A program made the position numbers and the translations under genes. From Polaribacter vadi (lineage in GTDB: Bacteria > Bacteroidota > Bacteroidia > Flavobacteriales > Flavobacteriaceae): a DNA stretch of 64,000 nucleotides. The notes under the pieces are model-generated. The model did not search any database. It was not told the origin of the DNA and saw only the letters and a program-made list of their open reading frames with translations. Location: the NCBI RefSeq assembly GCF_018861005.1, contig NZ_JAHKQL010000031.1:30657-94656 (forward strand), read 5' to 3'. Below, in pieces: positions 27,159 to 36,406 of this stretch. Position 1 is the first letter of the stretch. The number at the start of each line of letters is the position of its first letter.

Positions 27159-28124
27159 ATGAGAGAGGTGGCTTTTATAAAGCAAAATAAAGAAAAATGG
27201 CTTGAATTTGAACAAGGATTTCAAAATAAAGATAAAAAAAGTCCTGATGACATTGCCAACTTGCATATAAAAATCATGAACGATTTGGTATATGCACAAA
27301 CCTATTACCCTAAAAGTAAGGTTACTGTATACTTAAACAAGCTAGCAAAATCTAGTTTCGATCACGTTTACGATTCTAAAAGAACAAATCAAAATCCGTT
27401 TATTTACTTCTTTTTAGACAAGGTACCACTACTCTGCTATCAATACAGAAAATACTTTTACCTTTCATTTATCGTCTTTTTTGTCTGCTTTTTTGTGGGT
27501 TTACTTTCTACTTTTAATGATGAAACTTTTGCAAGACAAATTCTTGGCAACAATTATGTAGACCTAACTATAGAGAATATAGAAAGCGGAGATGCAATGG
27601 CTATTTACAAAGGGGGTAGCAATTGGGGTACATTTATTGGCATTTACGACAATAACCAAAGAGTGGGTTTATACATGTTTTTATCAGGCATATTCTTAGG
27701 AATTGGTACTGCTTTTTACGTGGTAAAGAATGCAATTATGGTGGCAGTTTTTCAGGCTTTCTTCTATCAATACAACAGTTTATTCGATAGTTTAAAAGGA
27801 ATTTGGATTCACGGTACTTACGAAATCTTTGGAATTATCATAGAAGCAGCAGCTGGTTATATTATTGGCGCAAGTATATTATTTCCAGGTACTTTAAAAC
27901 GTTTTGAGTCTTTTAAAAAAGGAATTAGAGATGCCTTTTACATTTTTATAAGTACCATTCCGTTTACTATAATTGCTGCATTTTTAGAAGGTTATGTTAC
28001 TCGCTATTCCAACAAAATGCCAGCCGTATTTTGTTTCTTAATCATAGGGTTTAGTTTGGTGAGCATTAGTTATTATTATTTGATTTTGCCTTTTAAAGTG
28101 GCACGTAAACACAGTTTAAGGTAA
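27159..28124 (+). CDS. SpoIIM-like (stage II sporulation M) membrane protein
   Basis: 321 aa from the ATG giving MREVAFIKQNKEKW, the usual family start; the ATG at 27141 is the alternative. Soluble N-terminal helical part (1-100), then about six helices with GIYDNNQRVGLYMFLSGIFLGIG and HGTYEIFGIIIEAAAGYIIG, as in the SpoIIM superfamily. Non-sporulating Bacteroidota carry this next to RDD and MoxR genes. Function unknown. It is directly followed by the DUF4129 gene (stop and start touching). Confidence 0.82.
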   Translation: MREVAFIKQNKEKWLEFEQGFQNKDKKSPDDIANLHIKIMNDLVYAQTYYPKSKVTVYLNKLAKSSFDHVYDSKRTNQNPFIYFFLDKVPLLCYQYRKYFYLSFIVFFVCFFVGLLSTFNDETFARQILGNNYVDLTIENIESGDAMAIYKGGSNWGTFIGIYDNNQRVGLYMFLSGIFLGIGTAFYVVKNAIMVAVFQAFFYQYNSLFDSLKGIWIHGTYEIFGIIIEAAAGYIIGASILFPGTLKRFESFKKGIRDAFYIFISTIPFTIIAAFLEGYVTRYSNKMPAVFCFLIIGFSLVSISYYYLILPFKVARKHSLR

Positions 28125-28898
28125 ATGAAAACACTATTAGCTTCCCTCCTTTTTTGGTGTACATTTTTGTTACAAGCACAAGAAAATTCGGTTGTAGATT
28201 CCGTTTATTTTCAAGGTGACAGTATACTACAGGTTGCATTAGATTCTACAGCGTTTCAAAAAGACAGCATTGTATACCTTAAAAATACCCAAATAAGCAC
28301 AGAAAGAGACTTTAATACAGACCTTAAAGAAAAGTATAAAGGCGATGATTTTGAGTACAAAGAAGAAGAAGAAACTAAAAAGGAAGAGCCAGAGCCAGAA
28401 ACAGACAGTAATTCCAGTAGTGCATTTTTAGGTCTCTTTAGTTTTTTTATGTCGTCTATTTTTCCTTTTCTTTTAGGCGGATTTGTAATATTTGTGATTT
28501 TAAAATCCGTATTAGGTTTCGACGCTCGTTTTTGGAAACCTACGAACAAGGCCAAAACTTCTTCGGGTAAATTAATTTATGAAGATGAAGACATTCACGA
28601 ACTCAATTTAGAAGCTCTATTGCAACAAGCCATTACCAACAAAGATTTTAGACTAGCCATAAGATATTATTACTTATCTACGTTAAAAGGCCTATCAAAC
28701 AAGAAAATTATTGATTATCATAAAGATAAAACCAATTCAGAATATCTTTTTGAGATAGAAAATACACAAACCAGAACTGAATTCTCTTACCTTTCTTATG
28801 TATATTCTTACGTATGGTATGGCGAATTCCCTGTGGATGAAAATAGCTTTCAAATAGCCCAAAACAAGTATCAATCTTTTTTAAAATCTATAGTTTGA
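28125..28898 (+). CDS. DUF4129 domain membrane protein
   Basis: 257 aa. Signal peptide (ends LLQAQ), an acidic linker (KEEEETKKEEPEPETDSN), a membrane helix about 103-130, and a C-terminal DUF4129 domain (LEALLQQAITNKDFRLAIRYYYLSTLKGL ... TRTEFSYLSYVYSYVWYGEF). DUF4129 is usual near MoxR/DUF58 and transglutaminase genes. It touches the previous gene and overlaps the next by one base (TGATG). Confidence 0.82.
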   Translation: MKTLLASLLFWCTFLLQAQENSVVDSVYFQGDSILQVALDSTAFQKDSIVYLKNTQISTERDFNTDLKEKYKGDDFEYKEEEETKKEEPEPETDSNSSSAFLGLFSFFMSSIFPFLLGGFVIFVILKSVLGFDARFWKPTNKAKTSSGKLIYEDEDIHELNLEALLQQAITNKDFRLAIRYYYLSTLKGLSNKKIIDYHKDKTNSEYLFEIENTQTRTEFSYLSYVYSYVWYGEFPVDENSFQIAQNKYQSFLKSIV

Positions 28899-30115
28899 TG
28901 CTGATAAGGAAAACATTAAAAATACCATTGTTCATCATAGCAACTTTAGTACTACTTACAAGTTGTAATAAAACCAATTGGGTAGAAAACTATAGAGAAA
29001 AGGAAAAAAGTCCTTTTGGTACCTATATCATTTACAATGAAGTTAATGATCTTTTTCCTAATCAAGAAATTGTACAATTAAAAGAGAACTTTTACGATTA
29101 CCTATTTTTAAATTACGATACCACTAAAGCTGATTTTGGCAACTATATTTGTATTAAGAATACTGCCAATAAATTACCAGAAGAGGGTATAAAAGATTTA
29201 TTATCTTTTGTTTATGATGGTAATAATGCCTTTTTATCTTTAAATTATTTTAGTGATAATTTATTAGAACAGTTAGACATCACCACAAATAATCTAGATA
29301 AACTTGTATATGATAATGTAGATTTAAAAGCCTTAAAAGGGGAATTCTCTCTAGTTGATAAAAGCTTTAAAGACGAAACTTTTACTTTTGATAGAAATAT
29401 ACAAAGACACTATTTTGTAACCTATAACGAAAACAAAAGCATTGTTTTAGGTAATGCCAAAATAGATGGAGAATTAGTACCTAACTTTTTAAAGATTTAT
29501 CATGGTAAAGGTGCTATTTATGTACACAGCAATCCTATTGTGTTTACTAATTACAACCTATTAAAGGGGAAAGAAGTTTATGCAGAGCACCTACTCTCCT
29601 ATTTGCCTTCTAATACTGTTTTTTGGGACCCTCAAATAAAATGGAGTAAATACGCTAATGATAGAAATGAAGATCATGAGTCCGTATTTAAGTTCTTTTT
29701 ACAGCATAGCACTTTAACTTGGTTTTTATGCATAACCTTGGCAGGCGTTTTATTATTTATGCTTTTTAATTTTAGAAGAAAACAACGTGCCATTCCTGTA
29801 ATACACCCTTTACAAAATACCACTGTTGCTTTTACACAAACCATTGCAAGTTTGTACTTAAAAGAGCAAAATCATAAGAATTTAGTCGATAAAAAGATTG
29901 CTTATTTCTTAGAAAAAGTACGCACAAAATACTTGCTAAATACAACCAATTTAAACAAAGATTTTATTAGAGATTTAGCAGCGAAGTCAGATAATGATAT
30001 CAGAAATACAAAATACTTAATCAACACAATCATCACTTTAAATAAGAAGTCAAAATGCACTCAAGAAGAGTTACTTGTACTACATAAAATGATTGTAAAA
30101 TTCTTAAAAAAATAA
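28898..30115 (+). CDS. DUF4350-like lipoprotein
   Basis: 405 aa from the ATG at 28898 (a TTG just before it is less likely). Signal peptide with lipobox LLTSC near residue 22. The body starts with the DUF4350 pattern (YREKEKSPFGTYIIYNEV) followed by a class-I-glutaminase-like fold, then a helix near 275-300 and a basic cytoplasmic part. Inference: a membrane component of the MoxR complex. It ends 4 bp before the MoxR gene. Confidence 0.78.
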   Translation: MLIRKTLKIPLFIIATLVLLTSCNKTNWVENYREKEKSPFGTYIIYNEVNDLFPNQEIVQLKENFYDYLFLNYDTTKADFGNYICIKNTANKLPEEGIKDLLSFVYDGNNAFLSLNYFSDNLLEQLDITTNNLDKLVYDNVDLKALKGEFSLVDKSFKDETFTFDRNIQRHYFVTYNENKSIVLGNAKIDGELVPNFLKIYHGKGAIYVHSNPIVFTNYNLLKGKEVYAEHLLSYLPSNTVFWDPQIKWSKYANDRNEDHESVFKFFLQHSTLTWFLCITLAGVLLFMLFNFRRKQRAIPVIHPLQNTTVAFTQTIASLYLKEQNHKNLVDKKIAYFLEKVRTKYLLNTTNLNKDFIRDLAAKSDNDIRNTKYLINTIITLNKKSKCTQEELLVLHKMIVKFLKK

Positions 30116-30119
30116 GTTT

Positions 30120-31145
30120 ATGGAAACACCAAATGAACCATTACAACAACCAGAACATATAGAGACACCAAACAACCTTGCTTTTGAGAGTAGAATCGAT
30201 TTGTCTGAATTACAAGAAAGTGTTTTTCAAATAAAAAAGCAATTGCAGAAGGTAATTGTAGGCCAAAAAGAAATGATGGATTTACTGCTAGTTTCGTTAT
30301 TAGCAAACGGACACGTTTTAATAGAAGGTGTACCAGGAGTTGCCAAAACCATTACAGCAAAGTTGTTGTCTAAAACCCTAAATATAGGCTTTAGTAGAAT
30401 TCAGTTTACACCAGATTTAATGCCTTCGGATATATTAGGGACTTCTGTATTTAATGTAAAAAGTTCGGAATTTGAGTTTAAAAAAGGACCTATATTCTCT
30501 AATATGATTTTAATTGATGAGATAAACAGAGCACCTGCCAAAACACAAGCAGCAATGTTTGAGGTTATGGAAGAAAAGCAAGTAACTATGGATGGAACCA
30601 CATACACAATGCAAGAGCCATTTATAGTGTTAGCAACTCAAAACCCTATAGAACAGGAAGGTACTTACAGGTTGCCAGAAGCGCAATTAGATCGTTTTCT
30701 ATTTAAAGTTATTATAGAATACCCAAATGCAGAAGAGGAATTAGAAATCATAATGAGAGAGCAAGCTTTAGAGAACACTACTAAAGTTGGCAAAATAGAG
30801 ACAATTATTGAGGGCGATAAAATATTAGAATACAGAAGTTTAGTGAATCAAATAAAAATAGAAGAAAACTTGTTAAAATACATCGCAAACATTGTGGTAA
30901 ATACAAGAACCAATTCCTTTTTATATTTAGGAGCTTCACCAAGAGCAAGTATTGCTATTTTAGCTGCATCTAAAGCATTTGCAGCCATAGAAGGTCGTGA
31001 TTTTGTTACACCAGAAGATATTAAAAGAGCAACCATTCCTGTTTTACAACACAGAGTAATTGTTACTCCAGAAAGAGAAATGGAAGGTTTAACCAGTAAA
31101 CAAATTATAGAACAAATCATTGAAGCTGTAGAAATACCAAGATAA
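30120..31145 (+). CDS. MoxR family AAA+ ATPase
   Basis: 341 aa. AAA_3 domain: Walker A-like EGVPGVAKT, Walker B NMILIDEINRAPAKTQAAMFEVMEEKQV, sensor ATQNPIEQEGTYRLPEAQLDRF. C-terminal lid with GASPRASIAI. MoxR ATPases act as chaperones in building or activating membrane or periplasmic partners, generally with the DUF58 (VWA-like) protein encoded 110 bp downstream. Confidence 0.95.
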   Translation: METPNEPLQQPEHIETPNNLAFESRIDLSELQESVFQIKKQLQKVIVGQKEMMDLLLVSLLANGHVLIEGVPGVAKTITAKLLSKTLNIGFSRIQFTPDLMPSDILGTSVFNVKSSEFEFKKGPIFSNMILIDEINRAPAKTQAAMFEVMEEKQVTMDGTTYTMQEPFIVLATQNPIEQEGTYRLPEAQLDRFLFKVIIEYPNAEEELEIIMREQALENTTKVGKIETIIEGDKILEYRSLVNQIKIEENLLKYIANIVVNTRTNSFLYLGASPRASIAILAASKAFAAIEGRDFVTPEDIKRATIPVLQHRVIVTPEREMEGLTSKQIIEQIIEAVEIPR

Positions 31146-31149
31146 ATAT

Positions 31150-31184
31150 AGTCCTTGCGAAGAAGTTACGACTGAAGCAACCTT
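31150..31184 (+). repeat. Degenerate GTCATTGCGA-type repeat
   Basis: GTCCTTGCGAAGAAGTTACG and ACTGAAGCAACCTTAT resemble the element at 19072-19112. It fills part of the MoxR-DUF58 gap. Confidence 0.4.
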
Positions 31185-31256
31185 ATCATTAACCACAAAC
31201 TTACTTCATCCATAACAAAGACTAAAAAAAGTAAAACATAAACCATTACATCATTT

Positions 31257-32591
31257 GTGAAAAACCTATTCAACACACTCTTTTTAAACAATCGATTCTA
31301 CTATGCTTTAGGTAGTATTGCTACCTTATTTGTAGTTGGTTTCTTTGCACCTATCTTTTTCGAAATCGCTAAAGTGTTGTTTTTCATCTTAATTGTCTTA
31401 ACTTTTATTGATATTCTTATTTTATATCAAACTAAAAATGGGATTGAAGTACATCGAAATTTACCAGAAAGATTATCTAATGGTGATGAAAATAAGGTTT
31501 CTTTAATTATTAAAAACAATTATCCTTTTGTTGCACATTTGTCGCTTATAGAAGAATTGCCTTATCAATTTCAGAAAAGAGATTTTATTTTTGAACAAAT
31601 CATCCAAAAGAAAACAGACCAAACCATTCATTATAAATTAACACCAAAAGAAAGAGGAGTTTATCTTTTTGGACATATTAATGTATTTGCAAATTCAGGT
31701 TTACAATTGGCAACTAAAAAATATGTTTTAGCAGATGAAAAAGAACTTAAATGTTACCCATCTTTCTTAAGACTAAAAGAGTTTGATATTAAAAACTTTA
31801 ACAGCTCTACCACTTCTTATGGATCTAAAAAAGTAAGAAGAATAGGGCATTCTTTAGAGTTTGAACAAATTAAGGAATATGTTTCTGGTGATGATATTAG
31901 AACCTTAAACTGGAAAGCCACTGCAAAAAGAAACCAATTAATGGTGAATCAATTTGTAGAGGAAAGATCGCAATCTGTCTATGCCATTATTGATAAAGGT
32001 AGAGCTATGCAAATGACTTTTGATGGATTAAGTCTGTTAGATTATGCTGTGAATGCAACTTTAGCCATCAGCAATGTCATCCTTAGAAAACAAGATAAAG
32101 CAGGTATGTTATCTTTTGCAACAAAGCTAGAAGATTGGGTAGTTGCAGAAAGAAGAAACTCGCAAATGAGTTTAATTTCTGAAGCCTTACACAATATTAA
32201 AACCAATTTCGAAGAACCTGATTTTAGTACTTTATATTCCGTAGTAAAAAGAAAAATAACACACAGAAGTTTATTAATTCTTTTCACCAACTTCGAAACA
32301 ATTGATGGGTTAAACAGACAACTCCCCTATTTAAGAGCTTTGGCTAAAAATCATCTGGTATTAGTGGTGTTCTTTAAAAACACAGAATTAGATGCTTTGA
32401 TTGATTCAGAATCAGATGATATTCAAGGTGTTTATGACAGCATTATAGCAGAGAAGTTTATGTACGAGAAGAAACGCATTGTAAACGAATTAAAAAAGTA
32501 CGGAATACAGTCTGTATTGACAAAACCACAAGATTTAACAGGTGCAAGTATCAACAAATATTTAGAATTAAAATCGAGAGGTTTGTTCTAA
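31257..32591 (+). CDS. DUF58 domain protein
   Basis: 444 aa from a GTG. Two N-terminal helices (about 15-55), then an extracytoplasmic part and the DUF58 core (RRIGHSLEFEQIKEYVSGDDIRTLNWKATAKRNQLMVNQF, then a VWA-like IIDKGRAMQM). DUF58 proteins partner with MoxR ATPases. The upstream gap contains a degenerate repeat, yet the gene order is the conserved one. Confidence 0.9.
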   Translation: MKNLFNTLFLNNRFYYALGSIATLFVVGFFAPIFFEIAKVLFFILIVLTFIDILILYQTKNGIEVHRNLPERLSNGDENKVSLIIKNNYPFVAHLSLIEELPYQFQKRDFIFEQIIQKKTDQTIHYKLTPKERGVYLFGHINVFANSGLQLATKKYVLADEKELKCYPSFLRLKEFDIKNFNSSTTSYGSKKVRRIGHSLEFEQIKEYVSGDDIRTLNWKATAKRNQLMVNQFVEERSQSVYAIIDKGRAMQMTFDGLSLLDYAVNATLAISNVILRKQDKAGMLSFATKLEDWVVAERRNSQMSLISEALHNIKTNFEEPDFSTLYSVVKRKITHRSLLILFTNFETIDGLNRQLPYLRALAKNHLVLVVFFKNTELDALIDSESDDIQGVYDSIIAEKFMYEKKRIVNELKKYGIQSVLTKPQDLTGASINKYLELKSRGLF

Positions 32592-32618
32592 ATTATTAAA
32601 TTTAAAAAAAAATAAACT

Positions 32619-33002
32619 ATGAATTGGTATTTAAAAGTATTGCAACAATACTCAGATTTTAAAGGCAGAGCAAGACGAAAAGAATATTGGATGTTTGTTT
32701 TAATTAATGCAATCATTTCTATTTTAATGAAGGTTTTAGATAATGTTTTTGGAACAACTTATGGTTTTTTAAATGAAGATGGCTATTTAGAGACTATTTA
32801 TAGTTTAGCCACATTAGTCCCTACCTTGGCTGTAAGTGCTAGAAGAATGCACGATGTTGGTAAAAGTGGTTGGTATATGCTAATACCAATTTACAATTTA
32901 ATTCTTTTTTGCACTGATGGTGAATATGACGTTAATAAATGGGGAGCAAATCCAAAGCACGATCAGCAAGAATTAATGATAAATGAAATAGGAAAAGAAT
33001 AA
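32619..33002 (+). CDS. DUF805 family membrane protein (copy 1)
   Basis: 127 aa with three to four helices. DUF805 signature: NWYLKVLQQYSDFKGRARRKEYWMF at the start and ARRMHDVGKSGWYMLIPIYN later, ending in KWGANP. Function unknown. Copy 2 follows after 10 bp and shares the first 25 residues with one change. Confidence 0.85.
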   Translation: MNWYLKVLQQYSDFKGRARRKEYWMFVLINAIISILMKVLDNVFGTTYGFLNEDGYLETIYSLATLVPTLAVSARRMHDVGKSGWYMLIPIYNLILFCTDGEYDVNKWGANPKHDQQELMINEIGKE

Positions 33003-33012
33003 AAAACAAACT

Positions 33013-33429
33013 ATGAATTGGTATTTAAAAGTATTACAACAATATGCAGATTTTAAAGGCAGAGCAAGACGAAAAGAATATTGGATGTTCTTTCTTTTTC
33101 AAATACTAATCATAGTATTACTTTCACTAATAATAATATTTTCTTCTGGCGGATTTGATAGTAATGAAGAACCTAGTGATATAGGATTAATTATACTAGG
33201 ATTTTACTTTTTGGCTACATTAATACCAACAATTGCTGTATCAGTAAGGCGTTTACACGATACAAACAGAAGTGGCTGGTGGTATTTACTAGTTATTATA
33301 CCATATATAGGGCGTTTTGTATTGCTTATTTTTAATTGTATGGATAGTTACAATGGATCAAATAAATGGGGAGAAAACCCAAAAGGTGTTGGTAATGATA
33401 CTTTAATCAATCAAATTGGTACAGAATAG
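33013..33429 (+). CDS. DUF805 family membrane protein (copy 2)
   Basis: 138 aa, same architecture as copy 1: NWYLKVLQQYADFKGRARRKEYWMF, then VRRLHDTNRSGWWYLL and NKWGENPKG. The 5' 75 bp is almost the same in both genes while the rest has diverged strongly, which suggests gene conversion or selection on the N-terminal part. The 190 bp downstream holds the promoter of the next gene. Confidence 0.85.
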   Translation: MNWYLKVLQQYADFKGRARRKEYWMFFLFQILIIVLLSLIIIFSSGGFDSNEEPSDIGLIILGFYFLATLIPTIAVSVRRLHDTNRSGWWYLLVIIPYIGRFVLLIFNCMDSYNGSNKWGENPKGVGNDTLINQIGTE

Positions 33430-33581
33430 TAAAACACACGAATTATTAGTTAAAATTACAACCAGTTTACACAAAATTTTAAGGACAGAGTAAGTTTTAA
33501 AGTTTTTTAATGTTGAGATTATTCAATTTTATTATCACTTCTAGCAAATCCTTTTTTACATTTCTTTAAGACTTATAAATA

Positions 33582-33610
33582 TTGGATGCAAGTTATATAG
33601 ACTACTTTTG
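33582..33610 (+). promoter_or_regulatory. Promoter of the MFS gene, probably leaderless
   Basis: TTG at 33582-33584, 18 bp spacer, TACTTTTG at 33603-33610. Only six bases separate this -7 element from the ATG at 33617, so transcription is expected to start on or near the A of the start codon. Confidence 0.7.
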
Positions 33611-33616
33611 CAGGCT

Positions 33617-34834
33617 ATGGCAATTAAGCAAAAATCTGAGTTAGAGTTTATTATTATAATGGCATCACTAATGTCTTTAGTTGCCTTGTCTATAGATGCA
33701 TTATTGCCAGCAATTGAAAGTATTAGTACTTCTTTAAATGTTGTAGATCAGCATAATAATCAATTGTTAATTACAATGATTTTTTTAGGCTTAGGAGTTG
33801 GCCAACTAATTTCTGGGCCATTGTCAGATAGTTTTGGTAGAAAACCCGTTATTTATGTAGGTTTTATCATATTTGCTTTAGCCAGTTTAATTTGCATTTT
33901 TTCTACAAGTTTAGAAATGATGATTTTTGGAAGAATTTTACAAGGTATGGGGCTTTCTGCACCAAGAACTATAAGTATTGCTATGGTTAGAGATCGTTTT
34001 AGTGGTAATTATATGGCTAAAGTAATGTCTTTTGTTGTAGCCTTATTTATTCTTGTACCTGTAATAGCACCTGCCATTGGTAAAATATTATTAGACGCTT
34101 ATGGTTGGAAAGCAATTTTCTACAGTCAGTTAGTATTGGGTACTTTTTTTATGATTTGGTTCTGGAAAAGACAACCAGAAACCTTAAAACCAGAAAATAA
34201 AAAGAAGTTTAAATTCACTCTATTTATTGAAGGCAGCAAAGCGTTTCTAAAAGATAAAAACGCTGTAATTTTTACTATTTTCTCTGGATTTATAACAGGT
34301 TCTTTTATGGTATATTTAAGTGCTAGCCAACAAATATTTGAAAATCAATACAACTTAAAAGAAGAGTTTCCTTTTATTTTTGCAGGTTTAGCTTTTGGTA
34401 TCGGATTTTCTACTTTTTTAAATGGAACTTTGGTTGTAAAATTCGGAATGCTGAAATTGGTAAAAATGTTTGCTATCATTTTTACTATCATTCCTTTAAT
34501 TTATACGATTTTGTTTTATGGAGAGCCTAACCCAAGTGTTTCTATCTTAATTGTCTTTTTCTGGTTTCAATTTTTTGCTTTGGGATTTTTGTTTGGTAAC
34601 ACTAGAGCATTAGCCATGAACAATATTGGGCATATTGCAGGAATTGGAGCTGCTTTAAATGGATTTGTTTCTACAATTATGGCTGTACCTATTGCTACAT
34701 TTATTGGTAGTTATATCAGTACTTCTGCTTTACCTCTATTTTTAGGTTTTCTTGTATGTGGTACAATTTCTTTAGCATTAATTCAGTATTTAGAATTTTC
34801 GAAGAGAAAAAGCATTAAAGTAAATACTATTTAG
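33617..34834 (+). CDS. MFS multidrug exporter, Bcr/CflA type
   Basis: 405 aa from the ATG at 33617 (the TTG at 33608 lies in the promoter). Twelve helices. Motif A GPLSDSFGRKPVIYVGF, and the Bcr/CflA start SLVALSIDALLPAIESI. Known members export drugs, bicyclomycin or amino acids by proton antiport. Its end overlaps the convergent DUF4251 gene by 8 bp. Confidence 0.88.
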   Translation: MAIKQKSELEFIIIMASLMSLVALSIDALLPAIESISTSLNVVDQHNNQLLITMIFLGLGVGQLISGPLSDSFGRKPVIYVGFIIFALASLICIFSTSLEMMIFGRILQGMGLSAPRTISIAMVRDRFSGNYMAKVMSFVVALFILVPVIAPAIGKILLDAYGWKAIFYSQLVLGTFFMIWFWKRQPETLKPENKKKFKFTLFIEGSKAFLKDKNAVIFTIFSGFITGSFMVYLSASQQIFENQYNLKEEFPFIFAGLAFGIGFSTFLNGTLVVKFGMLKLVKMFAIIFTIIPLIYTILFYGEPNPSVSILIVFFWFQFFALGFLFGNTRALAMNNIGHIAGIGAALNGFVSTIMAVPIATFIGSYISTSALPLFLGFLVCGTISLALIQYLEFSKRKSIKVNTI

Positions 34835-35369
34835 AATTTATAGATTCTTGCCAAGTACCATTATAATTAATATTACTTCTATGACTGCTGTTAATTGATA
34901 AAGTAGCTTTGTTATTTACAAACAAGATTAAATTAATATTTAGGGTTTCATCTTTAGTTTTTACAACGTACTTTAGAGAATACCTTTTTTTCTTTTTATT
35001 ATAGGTAGTTGTTCCTTTTTCAGGATTGCCTTCAAATTTTAAGCCAACATCAGAGCCATAAGTACTACCAATTTGTCTTACGCCATAATAAGGTAATTCA
35101 AAAAAAATAGAATCATTTTTCACTCTAAAATAATTAGCATTCCCAATTAAATTTATGTTAGACATATTACTACCTACAGGCAATAACTTTTCTAAACCTC
35201 TAACATTAGCCATTGGCATTGGGTTTGCAGAACCAGCAGTAAACTCAAAATGATTGTTAGCAACCATTTTTTGTAAAGCCTCAAGTTCTGGTACTGTAAC
35301 TGTACTTTTACAAGCTGTAAATAACAGTACAGGAATTACTAAAAATAAATATTGAAATTTAAAATTCAT
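34827..35369 (-). CDS. DUF4251 lipoprotein
   Basis: 180 aa. Lipobox LFTAC (Cys20). DUF4251 pattern: LEALQKMVANNHFEFTAGSANPMPM, then NYFRVKNDSIFFELPYYGVRQIGSTYGSDVGLKFEG, and a C-terminal beta-rich half. Bacteroidota family of unknown function. Confidence 0.85.
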   Translation of the reverse strand: MNFKFQYLFLVIPVLLFTACKSTVTVPELEALQKMVANNHFEFTAGSANPMPMANVRGLEKLLPVGSNMSNINLIGNANYFRVKNDSIFFELPYYGVRQIGSTYGSDVGLKFEGNPEKGTTTYNKKKKRYSLKYVVKTKDETLNINLILFVNNKATLSINSSHRSNINYNGTWQESINSK

Positions 35370-35482
35370 AAAATATTGATATATAGTGTTTTAAATTTAC
35401 TAAAAAAGAATTAAAAATCAATTAAAATAATCTTAAAAATTTAAATCGAAAATATAGTATTTTTATCCCCTTAAATCGAAAA

Positions 35483-36187
35483 ATGAGTTTAGAAATTATT
35501 TTTGAAGACGATTATTTACTTTGTGTAAGTAAACCTAATAATGTTTTAGTACATCATGCCTATCATTCTAGAAATGTTGCAGATGAAGATTCTTTGTTAC
35601 AAATTATAAAAAATGAAATAGGTTTAAAAGTGTATCCTATTCATAGATTAGATCGTAAAACATCAGGAATTATTCTGTTAGCAAAAGAGAAAGAATATGT
35701 TTCTAAATTTCAAGAATTGTTTACGAATAGCGAGATTCAAAAAACTTATTTTGGAATAGTACGTGGTTTTTCTCCTGATGTAAAAACAATAGATTCTCCT
35801 GTAAAAGGTAGAGATGCTAATGTGCACAAAGACGCCTTAACTGAATTGAAAACTTTAGCAAATATCACTTTAGATATTCCTGTAAAACCTTATGATTCTT
35901 CACGTTACAGTTTGGTTCAATTATCACCTAAAACAGGAAGAATGCATCAATTAAGAGTGCATATGAATAAAATTAGTCATCCTTTAATTGGTGATGCAAA
36001 ATATGGTGATAAAAATCATGATGTAATGTATGCTGAAAACTTTGGCTGGCAAAACTTGTTTTTACATGCAGGTAAATTAGAGTTTATACATCCTTTTACA
36101 TCAGAAAAACTAATTCTAAAAGCTACCTTTCCAGGAGATTGGCTTTCCTTATTTGATAAATTTGATTGGAGAAATCCGTTATTATAA
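35483..36187 (+). CDS. truC: TruC-like tRNA pseudouridine synthase (RluA family)
   Basis: 234 aa, single catalytic domain with no S4 domain. Active-site stretch HRLDRKTSGIILLAK (catalytic Asp in RLDRKT), plus LSPKTGRMHQLRVHMNKISHPLIGDAKYGD. TruC makes pseudouridine at tRNA position 65; the length and motifs fit TruC better than RluA/RluD, which carry extra domains. Closed by a terminator. Confidence 0.82.
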   Translation: MSLEIIFEDDYLLCVSKPNNVLVHHAYHSRNVADEDSLLQIIKNEIGLKVYPIHRLDRKTSGIILLAKEKEYVSKFQELFTNSEIQKTYFGIVRGFSPDVKTIDSPVKGRDANVHKDALTELKTLANITLDIPVKPYDSSRYSLVQLSPKTGRMHQLRVHMNKISHPLIGDAKYGDKNHDVMYAENFGWQNLFLHAGKLEFIHPFTSEKLILKATFPGDWLSLFDKFDWRNPLL

Positions 36188-36190
36188 AGA

Positions 36191-36228
36191 AACCTACAAG
36201 GGATTCAAAACCTTACAGGTTGTTTTTT
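36191..36228 (+). terminator. Terminator after truC
   Basis: AACCT-AC-AAGG pairs with CCTT-AC-AGGTT around a 2x2 internal loop, followed by GTTTTTT. It runs up to the stop codon of the convergent CPXCG gene. Confidence 0.7.
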
Positions 36229-36406
36229 ACTGTTCAATAGATTGTGCATAAAAACCAATCAATTCTCCATTATCAAAGCTTGGTGTTATTTCTATAGGAT
36301 TGCAACAAACCTCACAATCTTCTATATAGGTTTGTTGCTGAACACTGCTATCTAATAACATTGAAATTTCTTCCCAACAATAAGGACATTGAAAAAAATG
36401 TTCCAC
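36227..36406 (-). CDS. CPXCG motif-containing cysteine-rich protein
   Basis: 59 aa starting at a GTG that shares one base with the stop of the upstream oxidoreductase gene (TAGTG). Sequence begins MEHFFQCPYCWEEISML, continues with VQQQTYIEDCEVCCNPIEI and ends FYAQSIEQ. Two CxxC pairs form a likely zinc ribbon. The family is small, widespread and of unknown function. It was found by reading the frame, being short. Confidence 0.85.
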   Translation of the reverse strand: MEHFFQCPYCWEEISMLLDSSVQQQTYIEDCEVCCNPIEITPSFDNGELIGFYAQSIEQ

